Below, one piece after another: positions 13,801 to 26,500 of a stretch of DNA of 64,000 nucleotides (its first letter is position 1; every line of letters begins with the position of its first letter). Both the position numbers and the translations under genes were made by a program. Under the pieces are notes generated by a model. It was given only the letters and a program-made list of their open reading frames with translations. It had not been told where the DNA came from and made no database searches. The DNA comes from Paracyclopina nana (taxonomy: Eukaryota > Arthropoda > Copepoda > Cyclopoida > Cyclopettidae): contig JAGUCH010000001.1 of assembly GCA_019096065.1 (NCBI GenBank), positions 6,696,001-6,760,000 of the forward strand. Reading direction: 5' to 3'.

Positions 13801-14745
13801 ATGCTTTTTGAAAACGTGAAGGGTTGGCTAAAAGCCCACATTAGATATGCAAAGAGATGCCGTCGCTAAAGTACAGAGAGATGACACACGAGCAGATCTA
13901 ATATTTATCTGACCCCATTGTTTTGGGGTCGCAGGGTATTGCTGCCATCAGTCAGTAATGGATCCCTTTTTCTTGTGGGTATACGCATTGCGTCTATTCC
14001 ACAAAAGAGTTTTGCACCAACATTTATCCCCAATTTTTCCTACCTTGCAGTGATAGCGGCTACGTCTGCATGGTGTTCTACAGCCAAGACAAACATGTGA
14101 TCCAAATGCGCTACGGTACGTAATTCTTGGCCTTTGCCGGTAAAGCTCATTTACGTATGAGACTGCAATTTAGGTGACAAATCAACCAACCCCAACGAGG
14201 CATGCATGAACTACTACTTTGACCCCATCAATTCCCCCATCATCACACTCGTCTCGGATGGCCACAACACAAGGCCGTGTCCCTTTTCGGGACGCTACAC
14301 TCTCTCGGGGCTGGGCGGGTCCATGTCCGCCCTTATGTCAGGCCAACTTAATTGCCATCAGGCTGTCATGCATGCGGGTTGCTCAGCCTCCGACGACCTC
14401 ATTGTCGAGTCCGTCTGCTCCAGAAACCTTGAGGACAACGTGAGGACCAAGTGGTCGTGCCACGGGCGCTGGAGCTCCCACGACGATCGGCAAATGCTGG
14501 TCCTCTCAACGCCCCTTTTCGAGGGCCAAGCTGCGAATTTCGTCTGCCTCACCTACACGGATCGGGAGGGCATTTTGACAGCCTCAGCCTCGATGAACTC
14601 TTGCCAGTTTTCAAGCCATCAAAGGGGCTTCAATATCACGTCGAGTGGGCCCTGCTTGCAGGCCCTAACTGGAAGTGGTCCTCGAGTGGCCCGACCAGAG
14701 TGGACAATTATTGTGCTGCTGCTCCAGAAAATCCTCCGATTGTGA
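7810..14745 (+). CDS. Secreted Cys-rich arthropod protein (DUF7042/7043/7044-type), possibly GPI-anchored
   Basis: Function unknown. Eight exons: 7810-7879, 9747-9897, 12074-12150, 12211-12471, 13017-13253, 13409-13658, 14051-14115 and 14174-14745, all GT-AG and phase-compatible, giving 560 aa. Residues 1-23 are a signal peptide. The mature part opens with C29-E-F, then WMGRWFQSS at 35-43, followed by KCYRC at 80-84 and VIYEKHFNVLQYKE. Further Cys-containing modules follow, such as CPFKGPHSFSYSKG and YVCMVFYSQ. The repeated layout matches my memory of arthropod proteins annotated with Pfam DUF7042 to DUF7045; this is recall, not a search. The end is a basic spacer followed by about 15 hydrophobic residues (WTIIVLLLQKIL), which could be a GPI-attachment signal. 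The many Cys fit an extracellular disulfide-bonded protein. Introns 1 and 2 are about 1.9 and 2.2 kb; intron 2 carries a MITE at 10896-10996. Exon structure is well supported, function is not. Confidence 0.85.
10896..10996 (-). mobile_element. Foldback MITE, internally deleted copy (101 bp)
   Basis: Ends are GGCTTAGTCTC and its complement, flanked by TCT on both sides (10893-10895 and 10997-10999). It equals the reverse complement of the 145-bp element at 57574-57718 with a 44-bp piece of one arm missing and one base difference avoided by orientation. The deletion junction falls at short AGA/GA homology. It sits in intron 2 of the secreted Cys-rich protein gene. No coding capacity. Confidence 0.85.
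12584..12604. repeat. (GA)n microsatellite
   Basis: About ten AG/GA units in a row, in the intron after exon 4 of the secreted Cys-rich protein gene. Confidence 0.9.
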
Positions 14746-15037
14746 TTGCATGATGTGAAGCCCCCTGAAAACAGAATTATCTAGTCAAAGCTTTTTTATC
14801 TCTCAGTGTCGACCTACATACTACCTTCTGAATATGATTTCATTTCTGCTCCGAAGGAGCGATTTTTATTGTCAGTTTTTGGAAAAATCAATGATCTTTT
14901 CTTTCGTTTTTCTGGGCCGCCTTTTTGTTGGCTGCCTCTCTTACCCAAACACATATATATACACATTGCGACTTTGTAATTATGATTATTACAATATATG
15001 CAAGAGGCTGTGATGTTTTGGCATGGCTGTGACCATT

Positions 15038-15043
15038 AATAAA
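15038..15043 (+). terminator. Polyadenylation signal AATAAA
   Basis: Canonical AATAAA about 290 nt after the stop codon of the secreted Cys-rich protein gene, on the same strand and with no closer good candidate. Confidence 0.5.
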
Positions 15044-15439
15044 ACACACTATTTGTAAACCCCAAAGATGTATGACTTCCCTTCATTTGCGCACTCGAGG
15101 TGAACTTGTACGATGTGTGGTTGATCGAAAATGCCCACAAAGGGGCAACGCGAGCGTCAAACCTCGCTTGCAGGACGAATTTTCTCGATCCGATATGCTC
15201 AGTGTGGATCGGACAACATAGTTTGCGGCTAGAGTCATGTGTAAACATTGAATAGTACAGAGTACTTTGAGTTAAATTGTTTTGGTCATGATAGCATTAG
15301 CAGAGTAGCATATACTACAGTACTACCTCAGATAATTGCATTATTAAAGAGAAAGAGAAAAAATTGCTGTTCTTTCCAGCTCTGACTCTCCCCGTAACTC
15401 ACTCCTAATACCGCAGTCAATTGCCTTCTATATTTATCC

Positions 15440-15467
15440 AAAAGATTTTGCTGATGCAAAATCTTTT
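15440..15467. repeat. Perfect short hairpin
   Basis: AAAAGATTTTGC, the loop TGAT, then GCAAAATCTTTT: 12-bp perfect arms. Both sides carry TTTATCCAAA-like sequence, so it may be the relic of a very small insertion. Nothing links it to a gene. Confidence 0.6.
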
Positions 15468-15909
15468 ATTTATCCAAACAAAATGTCTCAGACAGCTAAT
15501 GATACTGAGGAAATAGTTCTCCGTCTGTCTTCCTGACCTTAAAGTAAATAAACTGTGTGGCTTTTGTAGACAGACATTTTCCAGTAAATAACTTCTCAGT
15601 TGTTTATAAGCTGGCTTTAAGTTGTTGTTGCAGGAAAAATTGGGACTCTTAATTTCTAGTAGAGCGAGGTAGGCGAGGAGGGAAAACTCAACTTTTGGAT
15701 GTGTAATTCCGTTCTCTAGACACGGTGATGCTTGCTGCTGTGATGCATTTCTCGCAGTAATATAGTAGTGGTATACAACTACTTTCAAAAAGTTTTGGCA
15801 GCTACATCATCAACAGACATCAAAAGCATTGCAAAATGACGTGTGCCAGCCAGCCCGCTAGCTAGCTTGGTTGGCAAGAGAATGGGTCTATATAGTACAA
15901 TCATCAATA

Positions 15910-16061
15910 GCCCGGTTCCAACACGGGATATCAGCATAGAATAGTACGGTAAACCAGTTAAGTCAGGTTGAGCTGAGCGCGCGAGCTAGCTGTGACCTGA
16001 CTATGCTAAAAAGTCAAGTTACGTCTCCTGACTTTGCTGATTTTCCTTGTTGGAACCGGGC
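15910..16061 (+). mobile_element. 152-bp TA-flanked MITE, copy 1
   Basis: Begins GCCCGGTTCCAACA and ends with its exact reverse complement (14-bp terminal inverted repeats). TA lies on both sides (15908-15909, 16062-16063), as expected for Tc1/mariner/pogo-type insertion. Inside are nested inverted repeats AGCATAG/CTATGCT and GTCAGGT/ACCTGAC, so the centre can fold. Identical by eye over its whole length to the copy at 17379. Non-coding. Confidence 0.92.
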
Positions 16062-16063
16062 TA

Positions 16064-17376
16064 TTGTCGTAGTCGTCGTTTTCAGCCTTGTTTTCCAACG
16101 ATAAATACGACAAGTCAAACATCTGCCATGGAATGATGATGGTAAAGCCAAATATTTTAATGCTTCCAGCTGATTATGCTGCTAACTGTGAAAAGTGTTG
16201 AAATGGGAGAGGTCATCTGCTTGACATGGCACACTGGGCGAATCGAGCTGAAAAAGCTGAGCCCAAATATTTTGCTTAGAAATCAATTTTCGTATTAGCA
16301 GAACAGGGTCTCACTCATGAATGATGGCAGTGCACATTTAGCTGATATTTCTTGGACTTGAAAAATCACTATAAATACCAACCTTTGACCTGCTGTGCTT
16401 TCCTACTCACTGTACTGGCCAGTAGTAACTCATCATAATTGTTGCTGCCCCAAAATTAATGGCTCTTTTTGAAACAAAAAAGGGGAGCAGGAGGTAAGGA
16501 ACTTTTTTCTTTCCTCTTAGTTTTTCGCCACAAAGATCTGTAATTTGTCAAGAGATCTGCTCAAGGACAGGAAAGACTGTTTTTCCCATCTGAAGTGTCA
16601 AAAACAATTTTACGACTTATTTCGGGTCTCATTTCACCAACTAACTTGACCATAAAAACTCTGAAATGCAGCTGAGAAGGTGACAGGGACACCAAATCCT
16701 GGAAGAGCCCAAGGAACTCGGGGCGAAGATGCATTAGATCGTGATTCACGTTGACAGTTCCTTCAGCCAAATCACACTCACTTTTATTGTTGGTTACTAA
16801 GGATTCGAACCCTGGTCCGTAGATTACCCCCATTTGGCGTGAGGCTCCATTCCAATCCTCCCAAATTGGCTCCTCGTTCGTTTTCCGTATGCTCGCCAAA
16901 TTCTAGACTTGCTCACATTTTCGACTTCCCCGTCCCAAACCCGCCCACTTTTTTGCTCTACTAAGGCTATGCTAGCTCTATCCTATTACGCTATGTTTTC
17001 CCATCGAGAGACTTGGCAATGTAAGCAGCCACTTAGTTTGCCAATTTCGCACATTAATTATTTGCCATGAGAAGCCGATATCCGTATTTGGCAAAATTGG
17101 GTGCATTTTTATTAGGGGGAATATTTAACGAAATTATCGAGCGAGAAAATGGAGCCCTCATAAGTAGAAGATTGGCTGCAATTATGCTGAGGTCGAGTGA
17201 GCCTTTTTGTGGGCTCCTCGATAAATCTTTGTTTAAACAAAGAAAACCGTTGGCCTCTTTTCAAACAGTAATTGGTAAATTGCCTCCCCAAATTTAAAAG
17301 CCTAGATCGATGTTGAGCATGAGAAGCTTTATTTAGCTGCGTAAAAATGCTGGAAGTTTTCTTTACCTCATGCTAC
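16064..17376. other. Spacer between the two identical MITE copies
   Basis: No supported gene. A 112-codon minus-strand open frame (16899-16561) has no family resemblance. On the minus strand 16812-16801 reads as a tRNA-type B box (GGGTTCGAATCC), but no A box or folded tRNA could be placed around it. Confidence 0.5.
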
Positions 17377-17378
17377 TA

Positions 17379-17530
17379 GCCCGGTTCCAACACGGGATAT
17401 CAGCATAGAATAGTACGGTAAACCAGTTAAGTCAGGTTGAGCTGAGCGCGCGAGCTAGCTGTGACCTGACTATGCTAAAAAGTCAAGTTACGTCTCCTGA
17501 CTTTGCTGATTTTCCTTGTTGGAACCGGGC
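17379..17530 (+). mobile_element. 152-bp TA-flanked MITE, copy 2
   Basis: Same 14-bp terminal inverted repeats and same interior as the element at 15910-16061, in the same orientation, with TA on both sides (17377-17378, 17531-17532). I found no base difference between the copies, which points to very recent mobility. Confidence 0.92.
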
Positions 17531-17532
17531 TA

Positions 17533-20500
17533 CTGCTCAATTTCAAAGAGAGTGAGCATCTGCAAAAAAAGTTATTTTGCCTAATGAACGAGCAGGTTTT
17601 TTTCGAGTCCTGATTTCCTTGCCACAGAGCTACTGCTGTTCATTAGGGGGATATGTTTTGGCCTAAGCCTGTCACAGGAAAAAAGGTTATATACTGCATA
17701 GATGAAGATGAACAGACCAGAAAATAGTTAAGAGAGCTACTTTTTTGCTTCCCCACAAAAGCAAGATTTCTAATGCAATTTGAAAGTTTGTCAGCTTGTG
17801 CTCGCACATGCTCTCACAAAAATAGGGGGTTCTTTTTTGCAGTAATTTTGGGCTGTTGACGCCTTCTTGGCTCAATTCCAGCAAAGACGAAAATCACTTC
17901 TCACTCGACAGTAGTCATTTGAGTACTTGCAAGGGGGGCTATGGTTTCCATATGTCAGCGAAGGTGTCCTTTTTCACGGCGCACTTTTTGTCAAAGTGGC
18001 GTTTTTTAGGCAGCAGTGCCCATATTGTAGCAGAACACTTTTGACAGCTTCTTCTTTGCTACATTCTAGTAATTGCTCAGAGAAGACAAAGATCGCCAAT
18101 TGAAGCAGGTTTCTCGTAGGAAGATGTTAGATATGCACAGAGTGAGTAGGTACAAATGACTCGCACTTTTGTCATTCCGATATGATCATGACAGTTTGGT
18201 GTGCTTGGAAATATTCGCCCTGTCATATTTATCTCCTCAAAGTCCATAACGCTCAAGTCACGTTCACCATAAATACTGACACATGGTGGTGGCATGGCCA
18301 TTTTAAGAGTCTTGTGCACATTCGGTCGTCATTAACCGCAAAAGGTCGCAATCGATTAACTCCGGATAAATTACTATCAACCGCAACGAACAGCCTTTTT
18401 TGGTTTCTTTTCTCCTGGAAAACTACGGCATTATGGCTGCTTAATGTTGCATAAAAACAATGTTCATGATGGATGACTTAACGCACACACACGAAGCAGC
18501 TCGGTCATCAGCTTAAAGTAGGCTGTTTAGCTGAATTTCGACCCCAGCATATCAGCTGCTCCCGATCTTTAAAAGCTGCGCACACATTTCTAAAATCAGT
18601 AGCCACTTATCAAGGGCCTATTCATGTGTCAAAAATTGCCGTTTGACTTTCACAACCGCGCTGGCTTTCTTACTAATGCCATTGGGCGAAACGCAGGTTC
18701 ATTTGCTTAATTGAGCCATAAAGCTGCACCAGTAAATGGGTTTTACATGATCCGAGCCTTAACTTTCGTACAACACCAGCTAGCTGGCCAATCTTACGCC
18801 CATTCAGCAAAAAATACGAGCTCTATTTGAGAGGAGTGATGGGGACCTCCTCAAGCTATATTGCATTCATTTTATTAGCTATAGTCGCTATGCCTCAGCT
18901 TAACACTGAAGCCAAAAAAACTGTCACGAATTTTCGGGGACACATAGGATTATTTGGGGGAATTGGCAAGCTTGACAAAAGTTTTTTCCCTGTTCACTGA
19001 AAATTGGGTAGGGCTAAAGCTAATTTGTCATAAAGTTCTCCACATTCCGGGGTAGAAAGACAAAATTAGAAAATCGATAGTGTAAGCAAGCATGAACGCG
19101 CATTGGCTCACTCAGTAATAACTGCAATTTTATTGCCTACACTCAGTAATAATGTAGATCATCAAATAACGATCCAAATGTCGAAGAAAAAAGTAGAGAA
19201 GAAGAGAAGTTATAGCTAATACCTATGATTGAACGATTCCTTTGATTTCTTTTTTGCTGTGGCATTTCTGTATTACGTGTTTTCACCTCAAGAATTATTA
19301 TGGACAGGCAACGAACGAAGCCCTAAAAAATGAAATTCAGCTCATTCCAGTCGCGCAGTGGTCCAAAATGAGCAATAAATCCGTCAAAAACGGCCCGCCT
19401 ATACCCATCCACCGTTCTGATAAATTGACACCAAATTCTTGTTCCCTGAGGGTAATAAATAGGCCATTCTTTATCTGTGAAAGGAAAGTGCTAAAACGTC
19501 ATTGTAGTCATTTTCGATTCGGTCCAGATTACCGACCGCGGTCCCCTATAGAAGTGGTGGGCTACCAACAAAGTCCATTATTCCGAAAACGTGTCCATGG
19601 TGGTCAATGTGTCACGCGTTTGCCTCTAAAGATGGATGGATCCTCCTAATCCATCTTTGGCATGAGTTGAGCATCATCAAAAGAATGGAAGAAGGAAGTT
19701 TCCAATAATAGCAGACAATTGTCTAACTTTGCCCATAACTCCATCTTCACTTGGCCGATGATGTCGTAGCTTCCCATTTTTTTCGCGCAAACTAGACCCA
19801 CCAGTTTTGATTTACTTTTTGGCTTCCACCATCATAACTTGTGCTGTTGACTGATTGATGGGGTTGACGAATGCCAACGTCATCAACAAATGTGCTTGGA
19901 CTTTTGCAACTGTGGAAAAAATCGGACAGAAGCAGAGAGAAGAGCATAGCATATACTTCTTCTGCTGTGTCTAAAGAGGCAGCCTCCCCACAATAGCATT
20001 TTACAAACCGCATTCAAAGAGACCATCGAGATTAAAATCACTCTGAGATTGTCTTTTGTACTCTTCACCATTGCTCTGGGATGACAAGGCTGAACATTTA
20101 CGATCTAGTCCCTCCAATAATGCATTAGATTGTGGAATGCAGTGTGTCTAAATTGGCTCAAATCTGCTCGAGGCCAATTTTTCCCAAAGTTGTTATTGGA
20201 GCCACTTCTAGAAGTTACACTGTATAAGTCACATGTGCTGAAAAGGCACCCACCGTTTTATAAAAGGGTTTATCACAACACTGGTAGTAACATTGAGGGG
20301 ACCAAAAAAAACAAGCTGATTGAGTCAGCAAGAATTCTGCTGAGCATTCTGACAATTCCTATTATATTTATGCGCAGGGCTAAACCACCGCCATCCCAGT
20401 CAAAAAAAAGTTGAAAAATTGCCAAAAGGATGGAAGTTGTGGTGGTGAAGAAAGTGAAGGAAAAAGTCTCTTCGTTTTGGGGAAACTCTACTTGGGAATG

Positions 20501-23500
20501 CTTCTTGACGAAAGCCTCAAAAAAAGGGGGCGGATGCTGAGACCTGAGAAAAGTAAAAAAGAGGTTGGTGGATAACTCTATTTTCTTCCCAATGTGTGCC
20601 TGCTAAAAATGGGGATTCTTACTCCTTCTCCCTTTCTGGAAGAATACTAAATCATGCTTTGTCTGTTTCCTCAGCTTAACACCACTACGTACCACGGTAC
20701 CTCAATTCCAGCTGTTTTTTGCTAATGGAGCTCAAAATTTCTCGTAAGCCACACAGCAAGAAAAACCAATTATGAAGAGCCCCGCATGAGCTTAATTTAT
20801 GTTGGTGATCATAATAACATCCTCGTTTTTCTGCAGGCTCCTCTCTAAATTCTTGAGAGTCTGCACGTTTGACCTTAGGATCATCAAATAGCGTGTCATG
20901 ATATGAATTCTGCAGTAGTGTGTACTCCACCCACATAAATGTAGAATTGCGCGCTACATTAATGTAAATTGAACAACCCCGGGTAAATTCACCCTTCCTT
21001 GCGGTAAAATCTGAGAGAGACAGTGCTCTGTAAGGATGCTCGAAGGCAATCATAGACTACGAAATGAGTTTTTCCGCAGGCAGCAACGAGCAGGCACATG
21101 GCTTGAACCATTTCATAGGGAGTACAATTTTTTCTCAGCCCAGTTTTAGGTCAGGGCTAATTTCAATGATAAAGGCTGCTGCTGCAAGATTTCCACAACA
21201 ATGAGGAGAAATGTATCGTTTTTGCCGCCGCCGCGCTCATAGAAGTGTGCTAGCAATCTTAGTAGACGAAGTAGATATTGACTGTAATGCTATGGCAACG
21301 AAGAAAGGGTGTTTTAGGAAATGGGCGCCCACTTTACCAAGTGATCGTGATATTGCTCTTCAGCTGGCTAAGGAGAACATTAAGGTCTCGACATCTGGTG
21401 TGGTGCCTTTTGGCTGCAGCAAATATAGAGATCTTTATTGAGGAAAGAGCTCCACACCAAAAAAAGCGGACCTCTTGTATAAAGTTCATTTAATTATAAT
21501 TAGGCAGGGGCCACAAATGGAATCGCAACGCCATAAAATATGGGCTAAGTGTAGGGTGTCGATCTCTACAGCCCTGGATTAATTCATAAAGTATTTACAA
21601 TGGCAATTCCACAAAACATCCCATCACTACTCCACTTTTTGTCATTTTGACTGGCACCAGTGCAAGATCTCTTTAAAGGATGAAGCGTTTTTCTGGAGTA
21701 CCTCTCCAAAGCAAAGGAAGCAGGGAGCGAAAATACAAAAGCTCATCAGCTCAAATGATGCCATGCCATATTGTGCTCACGTGAAGCTAAACCCGGCCCT
21801 TTTTCATTTATTCTTTGGGTATTATGGAGGTGAGTAAAAAAGTAAAAGACAAGAAAAAGGTGGCCACAAAAGATTAGTCTGGCTGGCACTCAAGGAGATG
21901 CATCGACATGGACGTGGCAGTAAAAAAATTAATCTAAAAGTTGTGCACCCTTGAGCAAAAAATGAGAGGGGGACATCTGGTGCCTCAGCTTGAAAGCCCA
22001 TCATTTATTTGATCCAAAGTCGTCGTCGTCATTTATTGTCTCTTCCTCTAATTGCAGCCAGAGGTGAAAAAGTTGCTCTATTACGTGCGCAGGTCCTAAT
22101 CATCTGGCCTTATTTGCAACTGCCAATTAGTTCAGTGCATTCTCGCAAATACCTGGCTAGCCAGCAAAGAAAAAGTGTCAGGCTAAAAGATGCCGGAAAT
22201 TATACATGATTTCTCTCTCGTTGTTTCAGTGAAGCAGCAGTGTCTTGAGGCTCTCGAGTACTTGGGCAACTAATGACCAGCGCGAGAAAATAGCGGGCAT
22301 AAATCAACGACAAATGTCTCAAGTTTTGCTACTTCCATTTCTTTCTCCTCCATTTGCTACTTCTATTGCACCAACATTTCTCAGTTCTGACATGGCACTA
22401 TTGAAGGTGATTAGTTTTGCCGCATGTACTGGCTAAAAGTAGAAGTAGTACTTGAGCAATAAAAAACCAGCTCGTGTGTTTTTTCTAGCATCACCTACCA
22501 GCAACTATCGGACTTATAAATTGCCTACTGCTTCAGTTAGACACACTGAGGGGAGCTATGACTTATTTTGGAAAGATGCTTAAAAAGTATAATTGAAAAT
22601 AGAGAGAACTGCCTTTATACACTAAAATTGATTCGTTTTTGCAACGCGCAGCATCAAAGTATGCTCAGCAACAGACCGAAACCAACGTGGGTTTTATCGG
22701 TTTTCTTAAAGAACCAACACAGAAAAAAGGATATGGATTAGAGACGGAAAAGCAGAGAGCATTAAAAGTTAAACAAGCTAGGCTAGAAGTAAATGCCTGT
22801 TATTAAGGCTCAGCAAAATTTCATGGTTTTTTTTGTTAGGGCTATAATTGGATTAAACTTGGCCTAGGCAAATAATTATAATAATTAAAAGGCAAGACCT
22901 ACAACTACTTATAATTTAGGTCTGTTTTTCATAATTACTCGTACTGGCTACTGATGGTCTTTTTTTCGAGGTCCGAAAATTTATAGCCGGTTGATTGTTA
23001 TGTAGCCAGTTTTTTCTACAGTTGAACGATCTGTGAGTGCCATTTTAGGAATGAGAGTGTTTCATACTTTATCATCAGTCTTCTTGGTTTTTCCATTAAC
23101 ACACTGTCCAAACCAAATGTGGAAGGTATATGTGAGTAATACTTTAGGGAAAAAATACTTGACTATCTCCATATCTCAAGAATCTACAGTACTTGTGGCA
23201 ATTCCATATCGAGAATAGACAAAAGAACACGAATTCATTAGGCTGGTGTTTGAACTTTTGCAGGGAGCTTCATCTATATTTACTTAGATAACCGCTCAAG
23301 GTCTTCGTTAGACCTCAATTAAGATCAGGCATGGCCTCCACGGCCTCAACCGCACCAGAAATACTTCAAGGCCAATTCCAGCCTCAGTGGCAACCACATC
23401 AAAGTAAAATAGGGCTTCGAAATATCCTCCTCCTCGAGCTGTTTGCAGAAAATGAAAAATAAAGGCTTATCAAGCCTGCATTTTATGGCCTTTTTATTGT

Positions 23501-26500
23501 CCTACGTGCAAGGCCAGGAAAGGAAGGCTTTTCTTGTTTTCAACCTGATTAAATCAAGAGGCCTTGTCGCAAATTGTGACAAGTTGCTAATGACATATTG
23601 TAGAATACTTGAGGCAGCAGTGTTGTTTTCCACTTTATAGTAGCATTACTCCTATTAGGGCGAACAGCGGCACGCACGCGAGCCAATCCCTAATGATTTC
23701 AGGCATGTAAACGGAGGAGGAACAAATTTGCTATTTTCATCAAGTAAAGATAATGACTACAAGGCGCCAGTGCCAATGACTCGAGTCTGACTGCGACAAT
23801 TAAAATGAGAAAGGCCGCATGAAAAAAGGGTCTAGAAAGCTGGTAGCAATGGATCCCAAATGAACGCATTCGTCACTTGGGTGACAAGTGGGTCAGTTTT
23901 TCCACCCTGAAAGTGATCAAGGAGGGCGTTTTGTGAGAGCCAGGGGATGAAGCTAATGAAAAGAGGATATGTAGGGGTTATTTACTTTGACAAAACCTAG
24001 CACACATCCCTCAGACTACAGATATGGCAATTAAGACCAATCCCAATCGTCGTTGCAATGAGGCATAATTGAAAGCAGCAAATTAGAAAGCAGCACCATG
24101 GTCATCGTCATCTGTTGCCCGCATAGCGTCAAAGTTGTCATCCCTTTTTTCTCTAGGATCTCCTCTGGGGGTTCAGGACCACTCTAAAGTTTTGCCAAGA
24201 GAGACGGAAACTTTTCCCATTGACACCAGCAACACACACTTTCATCTGAGAAGATCCCACAACTCTTTCAACAACAAATACGAAGTAGGTACCCACTAAG
24301 GTAGTTGAACACGGGGAAAATTGAATTTCGTCCCTGATGGACGAGACGAGAATGCTAAGTGCCAACTTGAGATGCTACTTGTGTTTTAAGCAGCTGAATC
24401 ATGCATAATCCTGGCGATTGGCTTACTGACAGGGGCCAAGCAATCATACTCAGAAACTCAAACACTTTACATGTGAGTAACGAAGATCGGTTTTTTAAAC
24501 AAAAAAAGCCTCATACTTTTTTTAGTAAGCGCAAATGTAAATATCCGCCTTCGTGTTGAGCTCTCTTTGCTGGGATCACGAAAATAGCCAACTTTCAGAC
24601 TAGAAGGCTTCCAAATAAGCAATGAAGTTGCTATTCTTTTTTCTTCGAAATTGCAACGGATCTCATGTTAAGTAGTGCAACTAATGGGACATGAATAAGT
24701 CCGGTCACGACGAATGAGACTCCCTACTCAGATGTTACTTTTGCGTATAGTTAAGAAAGTCCCATGGGAAGACAGCAGTGCAATAAATGAAGCTGAGGGG
24801 GGACCCGAATGAGAAGTGCAAAATTAAGTTATGAAAAATGTACTACCATGGAGCTGAATTTTGCGAGATTATTGACGTGAATAGATGATCCAGTGAGCTT
24901 CGCAACACGAAATAATATATGAAGGCACGTGCTTTATTTTGCTTTCACATCTGCTGCTCTCATCAAGTGCGAGAGCTCCGGTGGCCCTTGTCATCTGAAG
25001 GCAAAAACTGGTTGATTTATCACTCCAGAGAATGGTAGCCTGATAAAGGCCCTCTTTTTCTCCCCTTCAACGATATTTCAACCAAAATGAAATGACATGG
25101 CAAGAGAAAAAATGAAACTTCTTCCTTCGTTGCTTGAATGGGTGATGCCTAGGACACCCAACCTGCGTAAAAATAATAACTTTTTTTTGAGCTTTCAAAA
25201 GCCTCCAGCTGGTTGCTCTTTAAATGACCAGGGTCATCTGCAACAGCATTAATAGCCTGGGAAAGGGACTGGAACCATCTTCGTCCTTTGGGACTTTGTA
25301 AGCTAGCTTTCATTCCAAAGGGGGATCATTTCTACTTGTTCTAGTAGCACTAAAACCTTCATTAAGGATGCTCGATGCTCATATCACGGATCTATCTCAT
25401 CTCCCTTTATTCCCAGAAATGCTCGGTTCTAATGTATTCCGGTCAAAAAGGCAAACAACAACAAAGGGAAAACTTGTTCTGCATTTCGATCAATCAGGAC
25501 CACAGATTTGATGGAATGCAAGCATTAATCACTCATTTCCCCCTCTGATCCACAAAAGATTGATTTTTTGCCAAGTATTTATTGATGGCTAATTTGGGTG
25601 TTGTTGTTGCTGCGACTCTTCCTGAAGATCTCTTCTTGACATACCTAGTTGTGACATTTAGGTCAACAGCTTGCTACAGTGCTTCACTTGAAACTAAGCC
25701 CGCGAGAGTGGATTTTTGCCTTTTGCAGGAAAATAGGTAACCTTGATTCCGGATTTCTTTATTGCCTTCCAATAAACATAAATCAGCTGGCTGAGCTCCT
25801 CTAGTTTTTCAAAGGCGGAATTGGTTTCCAATTGAGAAACCTGTCCGATAATAAGACGAAACAAGAATCTCTGATGCAACTGCACACTTAACCTACATTT
25901 TTAGCCAAGTAGAAGTATCGCCACCACCATTTGCTGAGGAGGATGCATGTGCACACACTCAGAAAGCTTGATGGATTTACCATATGGAACAACAACATCT
26001 GATCTCAAGCACTTCCTGACTGACTTTTTGGCTCATTTCTGATTTTTTCTAGTAGCCCAAAATATCTTTGGCAAAGTGGAGAAGTCTGACGAGAGCAGCA
26101 GCTAGACGGGATCCAAGTGTCCCAAACTCTTGTTTACCTAAGCTTGAAAGCGACAACAAATTCACTCGCTTGTGTTATTAAAAAGTGCATTAAGCTAGCA
26201 AAATACTTTGCCCACTTTGAAATGTCAAATTAAATCTTCGGGCCTGGCCCCCGCAGGGATTCATACGGACCAATATTAAGGTTAGTAGGAGTCACTGCCG
26301 AATTCAGGTACAGAGATTGCTTTTCATTTAGAAAATGGCCAGCATTTTCCCCTGTGGCTCGTAAAATACCTCGCGAGAGCGGGAAGCAATTTTCAGTCTT
26401 GTTTGATTATTACATAAATGGCGAAACAGCAGGCGTGCAATGATGATTAATGTCCGTCTTTTCAAACCCAATTGTGTAAGTCATTGCCATCAAATCTGAT

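Larger units (their letters stand above)
14746..15909. other. 3' UTR of the secreted protein gene and following spacer
   Basis: Roughly the first 310 bp should be 3' UTR up to the polyadenylation signal at 15038. The remainder has no convincing coding exon. It contains the perfect small hairpin at 15440-15467. Confidence 0.5.

Noticed and set aside
14451-14753. Alternative frame in the last exon of the secreted protein gene (possible frameshift)
   Set aside because: The main frame keeps the Cys spacing and the FNITSSGPC block to the stop. The other frame lacks an entry point.
16561-16899. 112-codon minus-strand open frame containing a tRNA-type B box
   Set aside because: No family-like motifs, no splice support, and no A box or foldable tRNA around the B box. 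It may be a worn SINE, but one box is not enough.
19242-19649. 135-codon plus-strand open frame
   Set aside because: No recognisable domain. Length is within chance expectation for the region.
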